This document shows, piece after piece, positions 23,401 to 36,700 of a stretch of DNA of 64,000 nt. Below the pieces are notes generated by a model, which saw nothing but the letters and a program-made list of their open reading frames with translations, was not told where the DNA came from and did no database searches. The number at the start of each line of letters is the position of its first letter. The stretch's first letter is position 1. Origin of the DNA: Nelumbo lutea (Eukaryota; Streptophyta; Magnoliopsida; Proteales; Nelumbonaceae); the NCBI GenBank assembly GCA_022828595.1, contig JAKGHH010000002.1, positions 76,914,383 to 76,978,382 on the forward strand. Reading direction: 5' to 3'. Made by a program: the position numbers and the translations under genes.

Positions 23401-26400
23401 CATGCCAAATACAGAGCCCATAAGATGTGACAGTGGGTGGTTACCAAAGTCACTGCTCACATATCTGGATAGACCAGTGTAAAGTCCATCACATAATGAA
23501 AATATAGTATATGAAAAAGTCTAGGCAACATATCTCATGTCAAAACTTACCCAACCCTTAATCGCCCATTTCTACCATCACTCTTTATAGGTACTGGAGG
23601 GGAATGGCTAAAGGGAGGAAGTCCATAACGAGATGCAATCAGGGAACAATGTGCTGCATACTTACGACTGCAAAACAAGAAAGAACTATGATTAAGAAGC
23701 TGAAAACCTTTTTGACTATATCACTGCCATGATAGGAATCATACCTGATTTCCAATGCAAGCATTGGATCAATTGGATATGCAATCGCATGGAAAGGCTG
23801 TACACTTGGAAGAACAGACATCTGAGAACAGAGAATGAATGCAGTGAGGGAGATAAAATAAAAAAATAACCAGATATAGAAAAGTAACAGGAAGGAGAAA
23901 TGGGGAATCAAACAAACAGCAGGCTGCAAACCTTTATTTGCCTTCTAATAATCCCTTCCACTTCAATGAACTTTTTTCTCGCGGTCCTCCCAATCACAAA
24001 CACACTAAATTCAACCAAAATACTTGTTTTAACCATTATAAAAGTTAGGTAGAGCAAAAAGTCATGCATCTATAAGTGTTATTGATGAAACAAACTAACA
24101 GTTACAATAAAGAAATCGATACTATACTAGAAAATTATATAACAGAAGTATGCAATAGCATATGAAGTAGTGATCAAACAGATTGGCTTTTGATACAAAG
24201 GCAACCAAAAGAACCAATCAGTAAATCCAAAAGTTGGCCCAAGTACCAACCAGAAAATAATCTGTGGGTCTCAACCCAAAAACCAAATAACCAATAGAAA
24301 ATCAGGATTATATTTTACATAACTCGGCTGCATGATAGAAGAAAGATACATCCTTCTCTGAAAATGTGACCATGCATACCCAAAAAATGCAATATACATG
24401 GTTCAACATTTTTTTCTCCCACTCCAACAAACATATATTTGATTCATATTCAAAAAAAATATTTTAGAACTAGTTGTCAAAAATATTAAACAAAATTTAT
24501 TAGAACTAATGACCAATGCATTGACTGAAGATCCCAGTAACCTGAACCAAACCGGTTAGTTCAGTTTCAGTTAACCTATTAAATACCATGGTTAACCAAA
24601 CCAACCAGTATGCGTGTGTGTGTGTGTATAGATTTATAATATACATTATAAATATAAAAACCAAAAAACCAAACCGGCCAACCAGTTAAAAATTGATTCA
24701 GTGTTGATTCTACCCTCTCCCAATATCATCCTATCCACCAGCTCTAAACAAGAAGTCTCCAAGGCTTTCAAAATAATAAGTCATATATCGTTTCCCATTA
24801 CAAAAGGGGCCTCCCTAAAAGATGGGCTCTACATCACTTTTCCATCTATCATCTCATAACCCTAGTCAACCATACAACTATTGAAACTGTAGGGTCTTGG
24901 ACACACATTGAATAAACATGGAGGTGTGAGGAGTCTTTTATCACAGCAATAGATCTAGCACTCCCTAATTTTTATTGAAGGATGGAGCTCCATTGCTATA
25001 TTCTGTATAACGTATACACCCTTATAATTGCCACTTTCTTAAGAAAAAATAAAAAAAGGCAAACTTTCATCCATCTCTAAGACCATTAAAACTAAAACTG
25101 TCCAGAGGAAGCTGACAAGCCAGAATTGAACAATAAACATTAAGCATAAAGGTCAGTCTCCAAAAGTAAAACCTAATAAAAGAAAGACTCGATATAATAA
25201 TTCAACGTTGTCACCAGACTCGATCATTAAGAACTTTAGGCTCAGTAAGGCTCAGTTTGGAAGGAGTACAAGCACAAATATGTAGAGTGCAAAACCTTTT
25301 AATTTGTATTAGTTTGTATGTATTTGCACTCTACATATTTGTATTTGTACTCCTTCCAAACTGAGCCTTAGTTACAAATGCCATTTTGTCCAGCATATTT
25401 ACATCTAATAGAAATGCAACAATATGCAAGTTTATTTGAATTTTCTCATGTCCACCAAGTGCATATGTTTCGATTCCAGCAACATTGCTTATGCCCAACT
25501 TCCAAAAACTGCATTAGGTTAATATGAGATCGTCTTAAAATTAAGGCCACGATATGTACATAATGTGTTCAGATTGTACCTGCAATGTGTGTAAAAGGTT
25601 ACAAGTAGCTTCTGGAAAATCAGGTCTTAGGAAGTAATGCCTGCTTGTAGCTCTTTATAGCTGCTTCCACATGTCCACTGCAAACCACCCCAAGTTCCAA
25701 TTATGAAAAAATATGTTCATTAACAATACTTCTACAGTTTTAGAAAGATGGCACATCTGGAAAGAGAAAAAAAATACCTATCCTTATAGGCTGAAGCCAG
25801 ATTTGCATGCGCTTCAGCCATAGTTGGCCGAATGGTAACAGCTCTTATGTAATCTTGGATTGCTTCACTAACTCTACCAATCTCCTTGTATGTGTTGCCC
25901 CTGTTTACAAGCCCATCAGCAGCTAGAGGATCTATCCGAAGAACTTCTTTGTAGCAAGATATAGAATCCACATAGTTTCCCTGTGATTTATAAACGTTTA
26001 CTTCACTGTCTAGGATTTAAACAAGAAGTTGATTAGAAATGACTATTAAGAACAGGGAACCATAGAAATATCTTTTTAATCATTAACATTAACGATGTTA
26101 GAAATATGCAAGTAGATGTGCAAAATATGATAAATAGAAATCTTTCCCATAAGAGAAGATTATCCTACAGTCATACACTCAACTGAACTTAAAGTAGAAC
26201 TAAATTCACCCACTTCACATTGAAATCTATATGGGAAGGACAATCTTTTTTTTTATCAATGGGAAGGGCATATCTTTCATTTAATGTTAAAAACACTTCC
26301 AAAGTGACACTAGTACCTGTTGTTTATATATTATTGCTAAATTGCTGTAAGGAGCAGAAAGTCCGTTGTAACAGACAATGTTGCCTTGTAACATTGAGCA

Positions 26401-29400
26401 GCAGCATTCATCATGTTCCTGTGTGTCCAGGAGAAGGAAAAATTTTCATTGTGAATCGATGCCCCAACAAAAACATGTATAATCATTAAAATTCAGAATA
26501 AGATAAATGAGGATGCATACAATTCCATATATATGTTGCCAAGGTTGGTAAGAGCTTGTGGATGATTAGGTTGTAGAGAAAGGCATGCCTTCACAAAATA
26601 ATAGAAACATAGTCAGAATAAAGAACAGAGAACATAAAACCAAAACCAAAAAAAAAACTCACTCGGAAAAAAAAAAAAAAAAAACACAAGAAAGGGAACA
26701 AGAACCAACACGATAGCAATGAGTTGCTTCATCAACTCTGCCAGCATCTTTCAGTGCATTACCCTTTCGGTTGCAAAAGAAATCCATCAAAGTTTTAGCT
26801 TGTTAGTGAAAATTGCAGTTATCAAAATCAAGCAAATCAGTATCCATATTGTATTCTGGTAAGGGAATAAAACCAACCAAATTATTGTATGCCTCCAGGA
26901 ATCCAGAATCACATGTGAGGGCTTGCTTGTAATGGAGAATTGCCAAATCAAACTGACCTTGCTCATAATATAAGCTAGCAAGATTGCCTGCATCACATTA
27001 AATGATTAAACATGGCATCAGTCTAAGCATCATTGAACCAAGTTATGTAGCTATTCTTCTTTTACAAAGGGAATCTTAATTAATTAAAACATACATACAT
27101 GTTTTATGTATGTACGTATGTATGTATGGATAAAGATGTCAACCATAAACAGGGTGCATTGGGGTAAAAGTCAGGCAATCCTAAAGCCCAAGTGAACATC
27201 TGGATAAGCAATTTATAACATTTTTAAGTTTACTCCTTTTCATTTTGGTTTCTTCTTTTCCTTTTTCTTCTTTTGTGTTTGCATCTTTTGGGGGTGAATA
27301 CCTCCAGATTAAGATATAGTAGTGCCAAGTGGCACCATGACCTTTGTAGATCAAATTGCTTATGCACCCTAGAATATGAAGAATAAAGTTGATCACAAAA
27401 TGTACCAAAAGCCATTGCATAGTCTGGTCTCGCCTGAAGAGAACGCTGATAACACATAATAGCCTCTTGAGGCATTCCCAAGGCCTGTCAAAAGGCAAAG
27501 AAAGATCTTATTTTTATCCAGAAACCAGATGGCATTTGCCACTAGGCAGTCATATTGGCACAATAAATATTAGCTTACCTTGTAAACATTTCCTAGGTTA
27601 AGGTAAGCGTCAGCAAACGATGGCTTCAGCCTAACAGCTTCCTGGAAAATCGAAAAAAAAAAAAATCAATCAAATGGAGCAGTCGGTATAAAATATCAGC
27701 CTTCAAATAGAATGTACTTGTACTAACAAGGACATGTCCAGTATGAGCTAAGATTTTTTATCAACAAGTGACAGAGAAAAACAGGTAAAATATTAATTAC
27801 ACCATAAGAACTTGGTCTAGAAAAACCAACCAAACCCAGTCCTCCATAAAGGCATTCCCCACAAAAATGTAAATTTACATTATTCATCTCCTTTAAAGGC
27901 ATAGATGTTTCCTTACAGAAATTCCCTATTTACCTGTGCTTTTAGCCAAGTTATCAGCCAATTCTTTGGTTTATCTTCTGATGACGAGATGTTTACTAAA
28001 GACACAAGGAACTTAGCTTCTCTAATCAAAAGACTCATTTCAATGGTCCATCTTTCTGTGTTTTAATAATGAGTTGAGAAATCACCTTCCACCTCATACC
28101 AGTTGTTTTTCTATTAGCAACTTGAAAGTTTCATTTACGGAATCAAGGAATGCTTTATGAACAGCATTTTCCAGACCAACCCTCAATTTAGACACTAGCA
28201 ACTAGCCACCTAATACAGTTTTTCATTATATTGCACTTGGCATCAACCCTCAATTTAGACACTAGCAACTAGCCACCAATTGAAAGTGATCAGCATCTCC
28301 TACGCTAAACACTCTGACTCCGGAATATCTCCATATTGCTACAGTCCTTACTTGCAAGGTTTAAAATGTTGGTGTCAGTGGAAATATCGGTCATCCAAAT
28401 ATAAGAAACATGTCGGAAATATCATATGGGAATATTGCAAAAATTATAGACATGGTCAAAACATTGTAATATATGCTTAGTTTAGATTGATATTTTATGA
28501 AATGATAAAGAAACATAGGCACACCCTTTTAAGTTACTATCTTGTTCCAAATCACTAAACAAAGCTAAGAAACTAAGCTTATAGACAAATATGTTCAAAA
28601 TGTTGCCCTGTAAACTTTAAGATTCAAAGTTTCATGATAGAATGAGTTAAAACAAAATTTGAACTCATAGAAAATACCAAATAATTTATTACACAAAGAA
28701 AAAGGGGCCGTTTGGCAAGTCTTTTTGGGAAGATCTTCTGGTAGCTCTGACAGTCAAAGACGCATTGAGCTTTTGCATTAAGATCTGAGCAGCCTGAAGC
28801 CCCTTTGGTTAAGGCATGTCTTTTCGCGCAATCTTTCCACGTGAGACGAATAGAAGAAAAAACAACACAAAATCTCCTTTTAGAGCTTCCCGAAAATTGC
28901 CCAATTTAGGCTTCTTGCATCTTTTCGGCACATCGGCTTTTGGCAGCTAGATCTGCCACAAACCAAACGGGAAAAGACCGAATCCGGTCTGCTGGCTTGT
29001 AAAATAGCCGATAGACCGAACAAAAAGACATGCCAAACGGGGCCTAATATTTAACTTCATGCTCGAAATGAATATTGAACTAGCTATTGATCAAAAAAAA
29101 AATGAATATTGAACTAGCTCAAAGTGGTAATCACATAAGTTAGGCAGGCAATAACATTGTTACGCCACACATCTACAATATTATCACCAACTTATGTTAT
29201 AATACCATCTCTTACACTCCATATAGTGCTGGTAGTATTCACCATGATTTTCAAAACCGAACCGGACTGGACGGTCGGACAGGAAAAAACGGGAACTAAT
29301 CACCTGACCGGTTCCTTTTTACCCCCAGAACCATCTTTTTGGCCAAAAACTGTTGATTTAATCAGCAAACCACTGACCTAGGCGGTCGAACTGCTCGAAC

Positions 29401-30720
29401 CGTCCAGCGGTTTTTGGCCGTTTTTATTTTTTTTATTTCTTTTGTTAGAATGGGTCATTCGTTCGGTTCGAATGGTTGGACCATTCAACCCAAGAACCGA
29501 ACCCTTGAACAGTTTGTTGTCAAGTTCAGTTTGAAAAACCTAGGTGTTCACTGAAGACCATGTATGTCATGGAAACTATCTCTTGTACTCCACATAGTAT
29601 TGGTAGTGTTCATTGGGGAATATGTTGATTCCGGTGAAATTTGTGTTGATGCTCATGGAAATGGAAATATGTCATGGAAATATTAGGGAAATTAGGGGAC
29701 ATTTTTAAACCATGTTTAACATTTATCATAACTGGAACCGGACCAACTTCATTTTAAAACCAACCACTTTGGGTCAAATCGATTTCAGTTTAGTTGGTTT
29801 GGTCAGTTTATTCTATTTTATGAACAGCCCTTTAGCATTAGCTATGCAAATAGACTCTTTTGGCTATCTAAGTATATTACAGAATGCTCTCTAATAGAAG
29901 CTTTTTTTTATCAGCAATACAAAAATTGATCCATTAGATTAAAAAAACATATACAACAAGAAGTTGTGGGCAGAAAACAAGAACTAATACAAGTTTAGAA
30001 GAATTAATACAAGTTTATATTTGTATTTCTTATTCACATTTTATAGCATCAGAAGCCAAAAAGTTAAAGAATATTCCCAACCCATACTGAGATTGCCAAA
30101 TATGTTTTGGCTTTCAGCTTGGTACATTATTGTACCTAGTCTCAAATGTTAGAATGCATCTGCAACACGAATATGACATAGCTGTATGATTATTCTTGAA
30201 TTATTTATTTCTTACAATAGATAGTGTCTTGTTTTATTCAGCTCATGTTTACAACAGATAATTGTTCTACGAATTATCCTATTGTTACATGCATTTTCTC
30301 TGTGTTTAAGTCCTTTTTTTAGTGTTCTTTATGCCTCAATTGTCGGTGTCTTTAGTATTTGAGGGAGCAGCAGAGATTAAAGAACAGTTATGGTTTTCGT
30401 AACTCTAGAATTACTGGGAAAAAATATGATGTCTTTATCTGAAATATTTCTTAAGAATTTCTAGTTTTTTTATGAGTAATTTCTAGTTATCTTTTACACC
30501 ACTAGAAAAATCCGAAACAATCTTACAGCTTACAAGATGATTTACAATACAATTCAATTCAAACCCCTTACGACTTACAATCTGATTACTATTTCAGAAT
30601 AATGGCTGAGCTAGCAGGATATCATTCACCAACAGTGTAAGTTTGCCAGTCTGTCGAACACCCAAGCAGTATGATCAAAAGAAATAGACACTTTTTCATT
30701 TTCATTTATAGAAATTAAAA

Positions 30721-30758
<38 letters not shown>

Positions 30759-33700
30759 GATCATAATCCAACCCCCAGTAAAAGACATATAATCAAGATC
30801 AAGAATCACATAACCTTATAATACTGAAGGGCCCTGTTAAGATCTCCTGCCTCCATGAAAAGGCCAGCAAGATTTGACCATGCAATAGCAAAAGTTGGTT
30901 GTATGCGGAGAGCCTCAAGATAACAATTGTAAGCCTATATAGAAATTAAATGGAAGCACAGATATTATAAGAAATTAATCAAGTCTAAAATGATAATATT
31001 GAACTTCAGAAATTTTAGGATTAAAGAAACATTAACCAATTGTGTAGCCTGCCCCTCTATATGGCCAAATCAAGCAAAGCTGATTATATCAAATTACAGA
31101 AATCTTAAGTCTCACAAAATGACAAAACAATGAATAATTAATATTGTACAGAACAAGCCCCATACCAAATGCATGCATGAATAAAAGTACGACCTACTTT
31201 TTGGTATCTTAAATTATAGTAATAGCACATTAAGAGTAACTATTGCAAGCAAAAGTGCCCACTAGAATCAAGTTAAAGGTGAATCAACCAAGACTACAGT
31301 TTTACCAGTGATGGAGCAGAATCTTTTATTCGGTAATGCAAATGCACCCAAATGCAAGTATCTCACAGTATTAGATTTAAGGATACAATAAAAATCAAAC
31401 ACTTGTATAAGTATCATTAATAAAAAAAAAAAAGCCCAAAATACTTAAAGTCAAAATAATTTACAACTTGAACAGAACAGCTGAAAACTTCCTGGGAAAT
31501 GGATTATTTGCAATAAACCGCAGGAAATCCACAAAAGAAGGGAAAGCACTTTCGTAGGAAATAAATTATTTGCAAGAGAACAGACAAAGAGACTTTGAAA
31601 TGCTAATAAAGATCAATTTTCATCAGAAGTAAACCCAGAAAATACTTCAATCAATGCCAAAATGATCTTTAAAACAACGAATTTCATTCTTTCGAAACAA
31701 CAAATGGATTGTGGTGATAATTTGGAAAAACAAATATGTATGTACCACATCCATCATATCACCCCCCCCCAAAAAAAAAACAATTGCATATAAACTCAGA
31801 GGGGAACTATAAGAAAGTATAAAGATCTTCAACTACGTTTCTTTTAACTTACTTCTTGGACTAACCCTTGCGCTTTTCATCAGATTCCCAAGATTACTGT
31901 GTGCATCAACCTAATGCCAAGTTAACAGATTATTGTTAACAGAGTCCCCAAGAATGATATAGACAGTAAAAAATAACTAATATGATGCAAGACTCTACCA
32001 AGCGAGGATTTAATGCAAGAGCCTGGCGACAACACTGGGCTGCCTCATTAAGTCTTCCTTTCCTCATGTAAGCACTAGCCAAGTTTGACCATGCATCACA
32101 GAAGTTTGGCGAAGCTGCATAAAGTAATACTACTAAATACATTTCTCAAGACAATACAAACAAATAATTCCCCGAAAAAATTCAAAACCAATAAACAATA
32201 CATTTATGATCAATCAAGCAACATTGTCCACACATGTGAGAAAAATTTCATCTATGTACTGTTCTGTCAGGCAGTGTTATCAAGGTGTCAACCAGTTACT
32301 AATAACTGGTCCGTCAATGCTTACTTAGCACAGTTGCTTGGATAACTAACTAAGCATTGACTAGGTTGAATAGCTGATTAACAACCAGTCAACCTAGTTA
32401 ACCATAAGTTATTTTAAAGCTTTATTGGTTTTTGTTTGTTTATTATTAGTTGCTTTAAGCATTCAATGCTTTATTTTTTTTATTACTATATTATTTTGAA
32501 GCATTTAGCACACCCCAGATAGCAAGGACAAGGCTTAGATGATGATGATAATGATGATGATGAGTTGCTTTAAAGCATTCACAAGGGCACAAGATCAGCA
32601 ATGACATATATTATATGGCGAAAGAAAAACAGTTGAATTCCTTCAAAGTTGTTTTCAGCATAGTTTATCCAAACTTATTTTGATATGGATAAGAAGGTTG
32701 TGCACCTTATGATAAAATTGGATTGTATGGATTACAAAAGGCAGGTAAATGAGTTCTTAAAAATTGTAAAACCAATACCTCGGTCATTTTAAAATTGAAA
32801 AAGGTTTATACATGTCTCAAGGAGTTATTACAGGAAAGAAACCATTTTCTTTTTTTTATCTTTTTCAGTCAACTCACTTAGCCTAACAATAGTTATTGTC
32901 AATAAAAATTTTTTCTCCTCTAAACATATTAGTGCATTTAGTTACAGATCAAAATGGGCTCTTCTATGCTCACAATTTTTAAGGTCACTCATAATCTCAC
33001 ATGTCATTATCCAGACAATCCATAGGCTTATGCTTAGTTTCTTATCAAATTAACATAGCTATTGTTATTGATCAAAAAAATGCTAGATATTTTTTTGATG
33101 AATAAAAAACAAGATAGATATTGTTTACTTAAACATGGAAGTCCCACAGAAGGTAATCTGACAGGTGGAATTCAAAGATCATCCTTTTCTTATATCAAAA
33201 TGTTTGAACAAATTTCCCTTTCTGTGATTCACTCAGCAATTTTAATGGATACTTGGCATATTTCTTAATGCCTCTTTGTTTATGGATTTCATCAAGAACA
33301 TAGTATTGTGAGTCCAGCTTTTAGAAAATCCTTTGGGACATGTTTTCAATTATTGATACCACTGCTCCATAATTTTTAGTAATAAAATAAAATTCATTAA
33401 TGAAAGAAGGGATACAAGGAAAACCAGAAGTTACCCAAGAGAAAAAGGAAACAAGAAAAGTCAAAAAAACCTCTCTCTCATCAACACAAAAACCCACCAT
33501 GCGATAGATAGATATCATATACCAATTTACCAACCAAAACCAACAAACAAAAAGCACCAAAAAACACAACCATACCCCATAATCCATCTTGAATAGCAAC
33601 ATAACCCAACCATCTAAGAGAAGCAGAAATAAGCAAACCCCTATCTTCCCAGTAACATCCCCACAGGATCAAAAACAAACATAAGATTCCCTTCTTTTGG

Positions 33701-36700
33701 CCTTCCCTGTGTTTCATCACCGTTTTATTTGGTTCAATCTCAATTAGCCCTCATTTTAATCTAAAAAAAGAGCCAAAGACAATTGACACCGAAACAGGTT
33801 GATGCTTGTTTTGATTCTTGAATCTTCTGACTGGATCATCCTTTCTGACCCCCAGCAAATCCCTAGTTTCCTCATTAATCTTTTCCGATTCCAACACTGT
33901 ATTCTTCTCAAAAAGCTGTTCTGCTTCCAAAATTTCATCCTTATCAATGTTGTATCTTGTGCATCCATCAGGTAACTGTCCATCATTAATATCTTTATGT
34001 CGAACTATTTTCTTCAATGCCACCGCCGGACTCTCTCAAGGGTAGTGAGTGTCTTGTCTGTCTTCCAATTCTTTGAATTTCTTCCTAGCAAACTCCTCTC
34101 CTCCCAATATAAATATTACAAGAGCTTTGCTTACTTCTAATTCTATAGTTCAAATTTTCCTTCAGCCCTCATTTGAACTTTTCTCACTTCACAAAACTTT
34201 GCCATGGTCATCATTCCCAGCCTTGTTAACAATGATCTCATTATGAAAACACTCATTGATGCCAACCCTGCACTCTTCTATCTGTCTACCTCCCCTTCCC
34301 CATCTTTGTCTACATTTTCTGCCATCTCTAAATTTCCAAACAAAACCCTTGTCCCTGTCAAGTTCCTTCCCTGCGTCTAACCTGTCTTCTGTTTCAACGA
34401 CTCCAACCTTTTAACCCATCTCTTCTTTTCCCCCTCTCCAACCTTAACTACAATCTCCTTTTCACCCCCAACAACTCCTTCCTTACCATTTGCCAAGGCT
34501 ACTTACTACTCACATAATCATATCTGATGTTTACCCCTTTTCCAGGCAATAAACTATTACCATTTGTTCCCAACATGCCTCTTATTCAGGGCACTCTTCC
34601 TTTTGTTGCATCCCAACCTCCTCTTTTAGTATCCTTTCCTCCTCTCCATAATTGCATCTTGTGGTATACCAAACATACCCATGCTCCTTTATTTTCTTTT
34701 CTCGTACACAACAATTTCTAGAAAACAACATTGTGACACCAACTCTGGAGTTATAAACCTGCACCTCAGAGCAGAAGCAGTAGTACAAACAGACCAATTA
34801 GAGCACTACGTAGGCCCAAATTAAGTACATGAAAAAATACCTATCTGATGTTATGATACAAAAATAGATTTTGTTATCTGGATTTGTGTCAGTAATTTCT
34901 TCCTTCTCTGGTAGATTTCAATCCCCACCCCACCTGGCAGAATTCAGGTGTCTAGAAAGAAGAAGAAGCATGGCTAATTTCATTACAGATAAACGTACAG
35001 AATGTGAGCTAACAGGTATTACATGGTAACAACTGGTACTTGGACTCCATATACAGTTGTATCATAGAGGTTAATCTCACCATAAACTGATGACTGAAAG
35101 GAAAATATTAAGAATATCCTATAAACTGGAGCTATATGCAGTTATCTATACAAAAACCTAAATGAGCTTTTTACCCTGGCCTCCAACCTCCCTTCCCTGG
35201 GACACGGGAACCCTCTAATTTGTTTGATGCATGACACAGGGATTTGAACTGCTAATCCTAAGCTCTGTTTGCTCTGTCTATAGTCCTTCACTCTTAAGGA
35301 GCAGAAATTTTCCTGCTAATTGTTTTTTGTGAACACGCACCAGCAAATGTTATCTGACTTACAGTATCCCCTTGATGTTGATATGTGATTTTTACATTGA
35401 CAATTATTTTTTTATCTCCATTAGTACAAAGGTGCGTGACTTGGTTCAATGACTAGATATCTCAAGAGTCAAGAGTTAGATAGGACGGGGGAAAATCAAA
35501 TATAACAAGCAACAGTTAATGGATTATTAGCAATTTAGCATTTCCATTAGATGCATCAACTCATCCCAGATATATCAATAAATACTGGAACGATTAAATT
35601 TAAAAGAAAATTTTGGAACAATTTAATTTGATTTCTTGCCTCCTAAAATTGTCTATTTTATACTTAATAACATGAAGGTATCCAATGATGCTAGCGTTTT
35701 CAATAAAAAAACTAAAAAAAAAAAACCTATCCAATAATGCAACAAAAACAGGAATAGACTACCCATTTACTGGATTTATACCCTACGGGAGCATACATAC
35801 CTCAATAGCAATTAAATAATAGCGGATTGCAAGATCAATGTTGCCCTTCTCCTGCATTGAGGAAATATTTATTATTAGAACCCAGACAAAAAATTCAACA
35901 TTAATGATATGCCCGGTGATGGTAAAACCATACAAGTGGTACCAATAGTTACCTTCCAAGCATTTGCCATATTCCCAAAACACTCGGCAAAATGCGGCTC
36001 AATCCGAAGAGCTTCTTCATTTTTTGCAATGCACATATCAAAATCATGCAACTGGAAAAAAATGGCAAGACATATTTAGATAAATTTGAAAATCTCCATG
36101 AACCAGATGCAAATTTGAAAGTTCAATTATGTGCAATGACACCCGGATACCATTACAAGGGTGCTATATCGTGTTGGATACTTCAATTTTTAATGTAAAT
36201 TTTGTATCTGATACCATAATCCAGTTGTGTCCTTGCCATATCCAGGTAACATAAATTATGTGGCAAAACATCACTATGAACTAAAAGAAAAGACTTGTGG
36301 CTAGAAAAAGCTTTCTTATAACAACCTCATTGTTAAAAAGAAATGTAATTTTTTATTAATATATCCAATGTTCAAAAATACCAGATTGGGCAATAGAACC
36401 AGAAAAAGGGAGAGGTTGATGGGTCAGAGGTTTCAGCCGTGGTCAAACCGGATTCAAACCCTGATGACATAATATATCACATATATAGTTAAACACTATA
36501 TATTATTATGAAAACATCACTTAAAAAATTACCTGATAGTGAATTGCACCCAAAAGGAGAAGATTATCTGTTCGTCGTGGGTTTCGCTCATACACAGCAT
36601 TGCTGTGTTCCAGTGCCTGTTTATAGTTGCCAGCCTTGTACTTCTGATGAGCAAGGGCCAATAGCATGTCTTCATCAACTACAACATAGAAACAGTAAAA

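Noticed and set aside
31853..32114. Compensating -1/+1 frameshifts in SEC exons 5 and 6 as programmed frameshifting
   Set aside because: The shifted frame meets a TGA inside exon 5 before the second shift, and nine further indels elsewhere in the gene follow the same single-base-run pattern. Consensus error or decay explains it better.
33754..34246. Overlapping plus- and minus-strand open frames in SEC intron 4 as a gene within an intron
   Set aside because: No domain recognised in any frame, no start context or splice structure, and a LINE-like tail lies next to it. Kept only as possible LINE debris.
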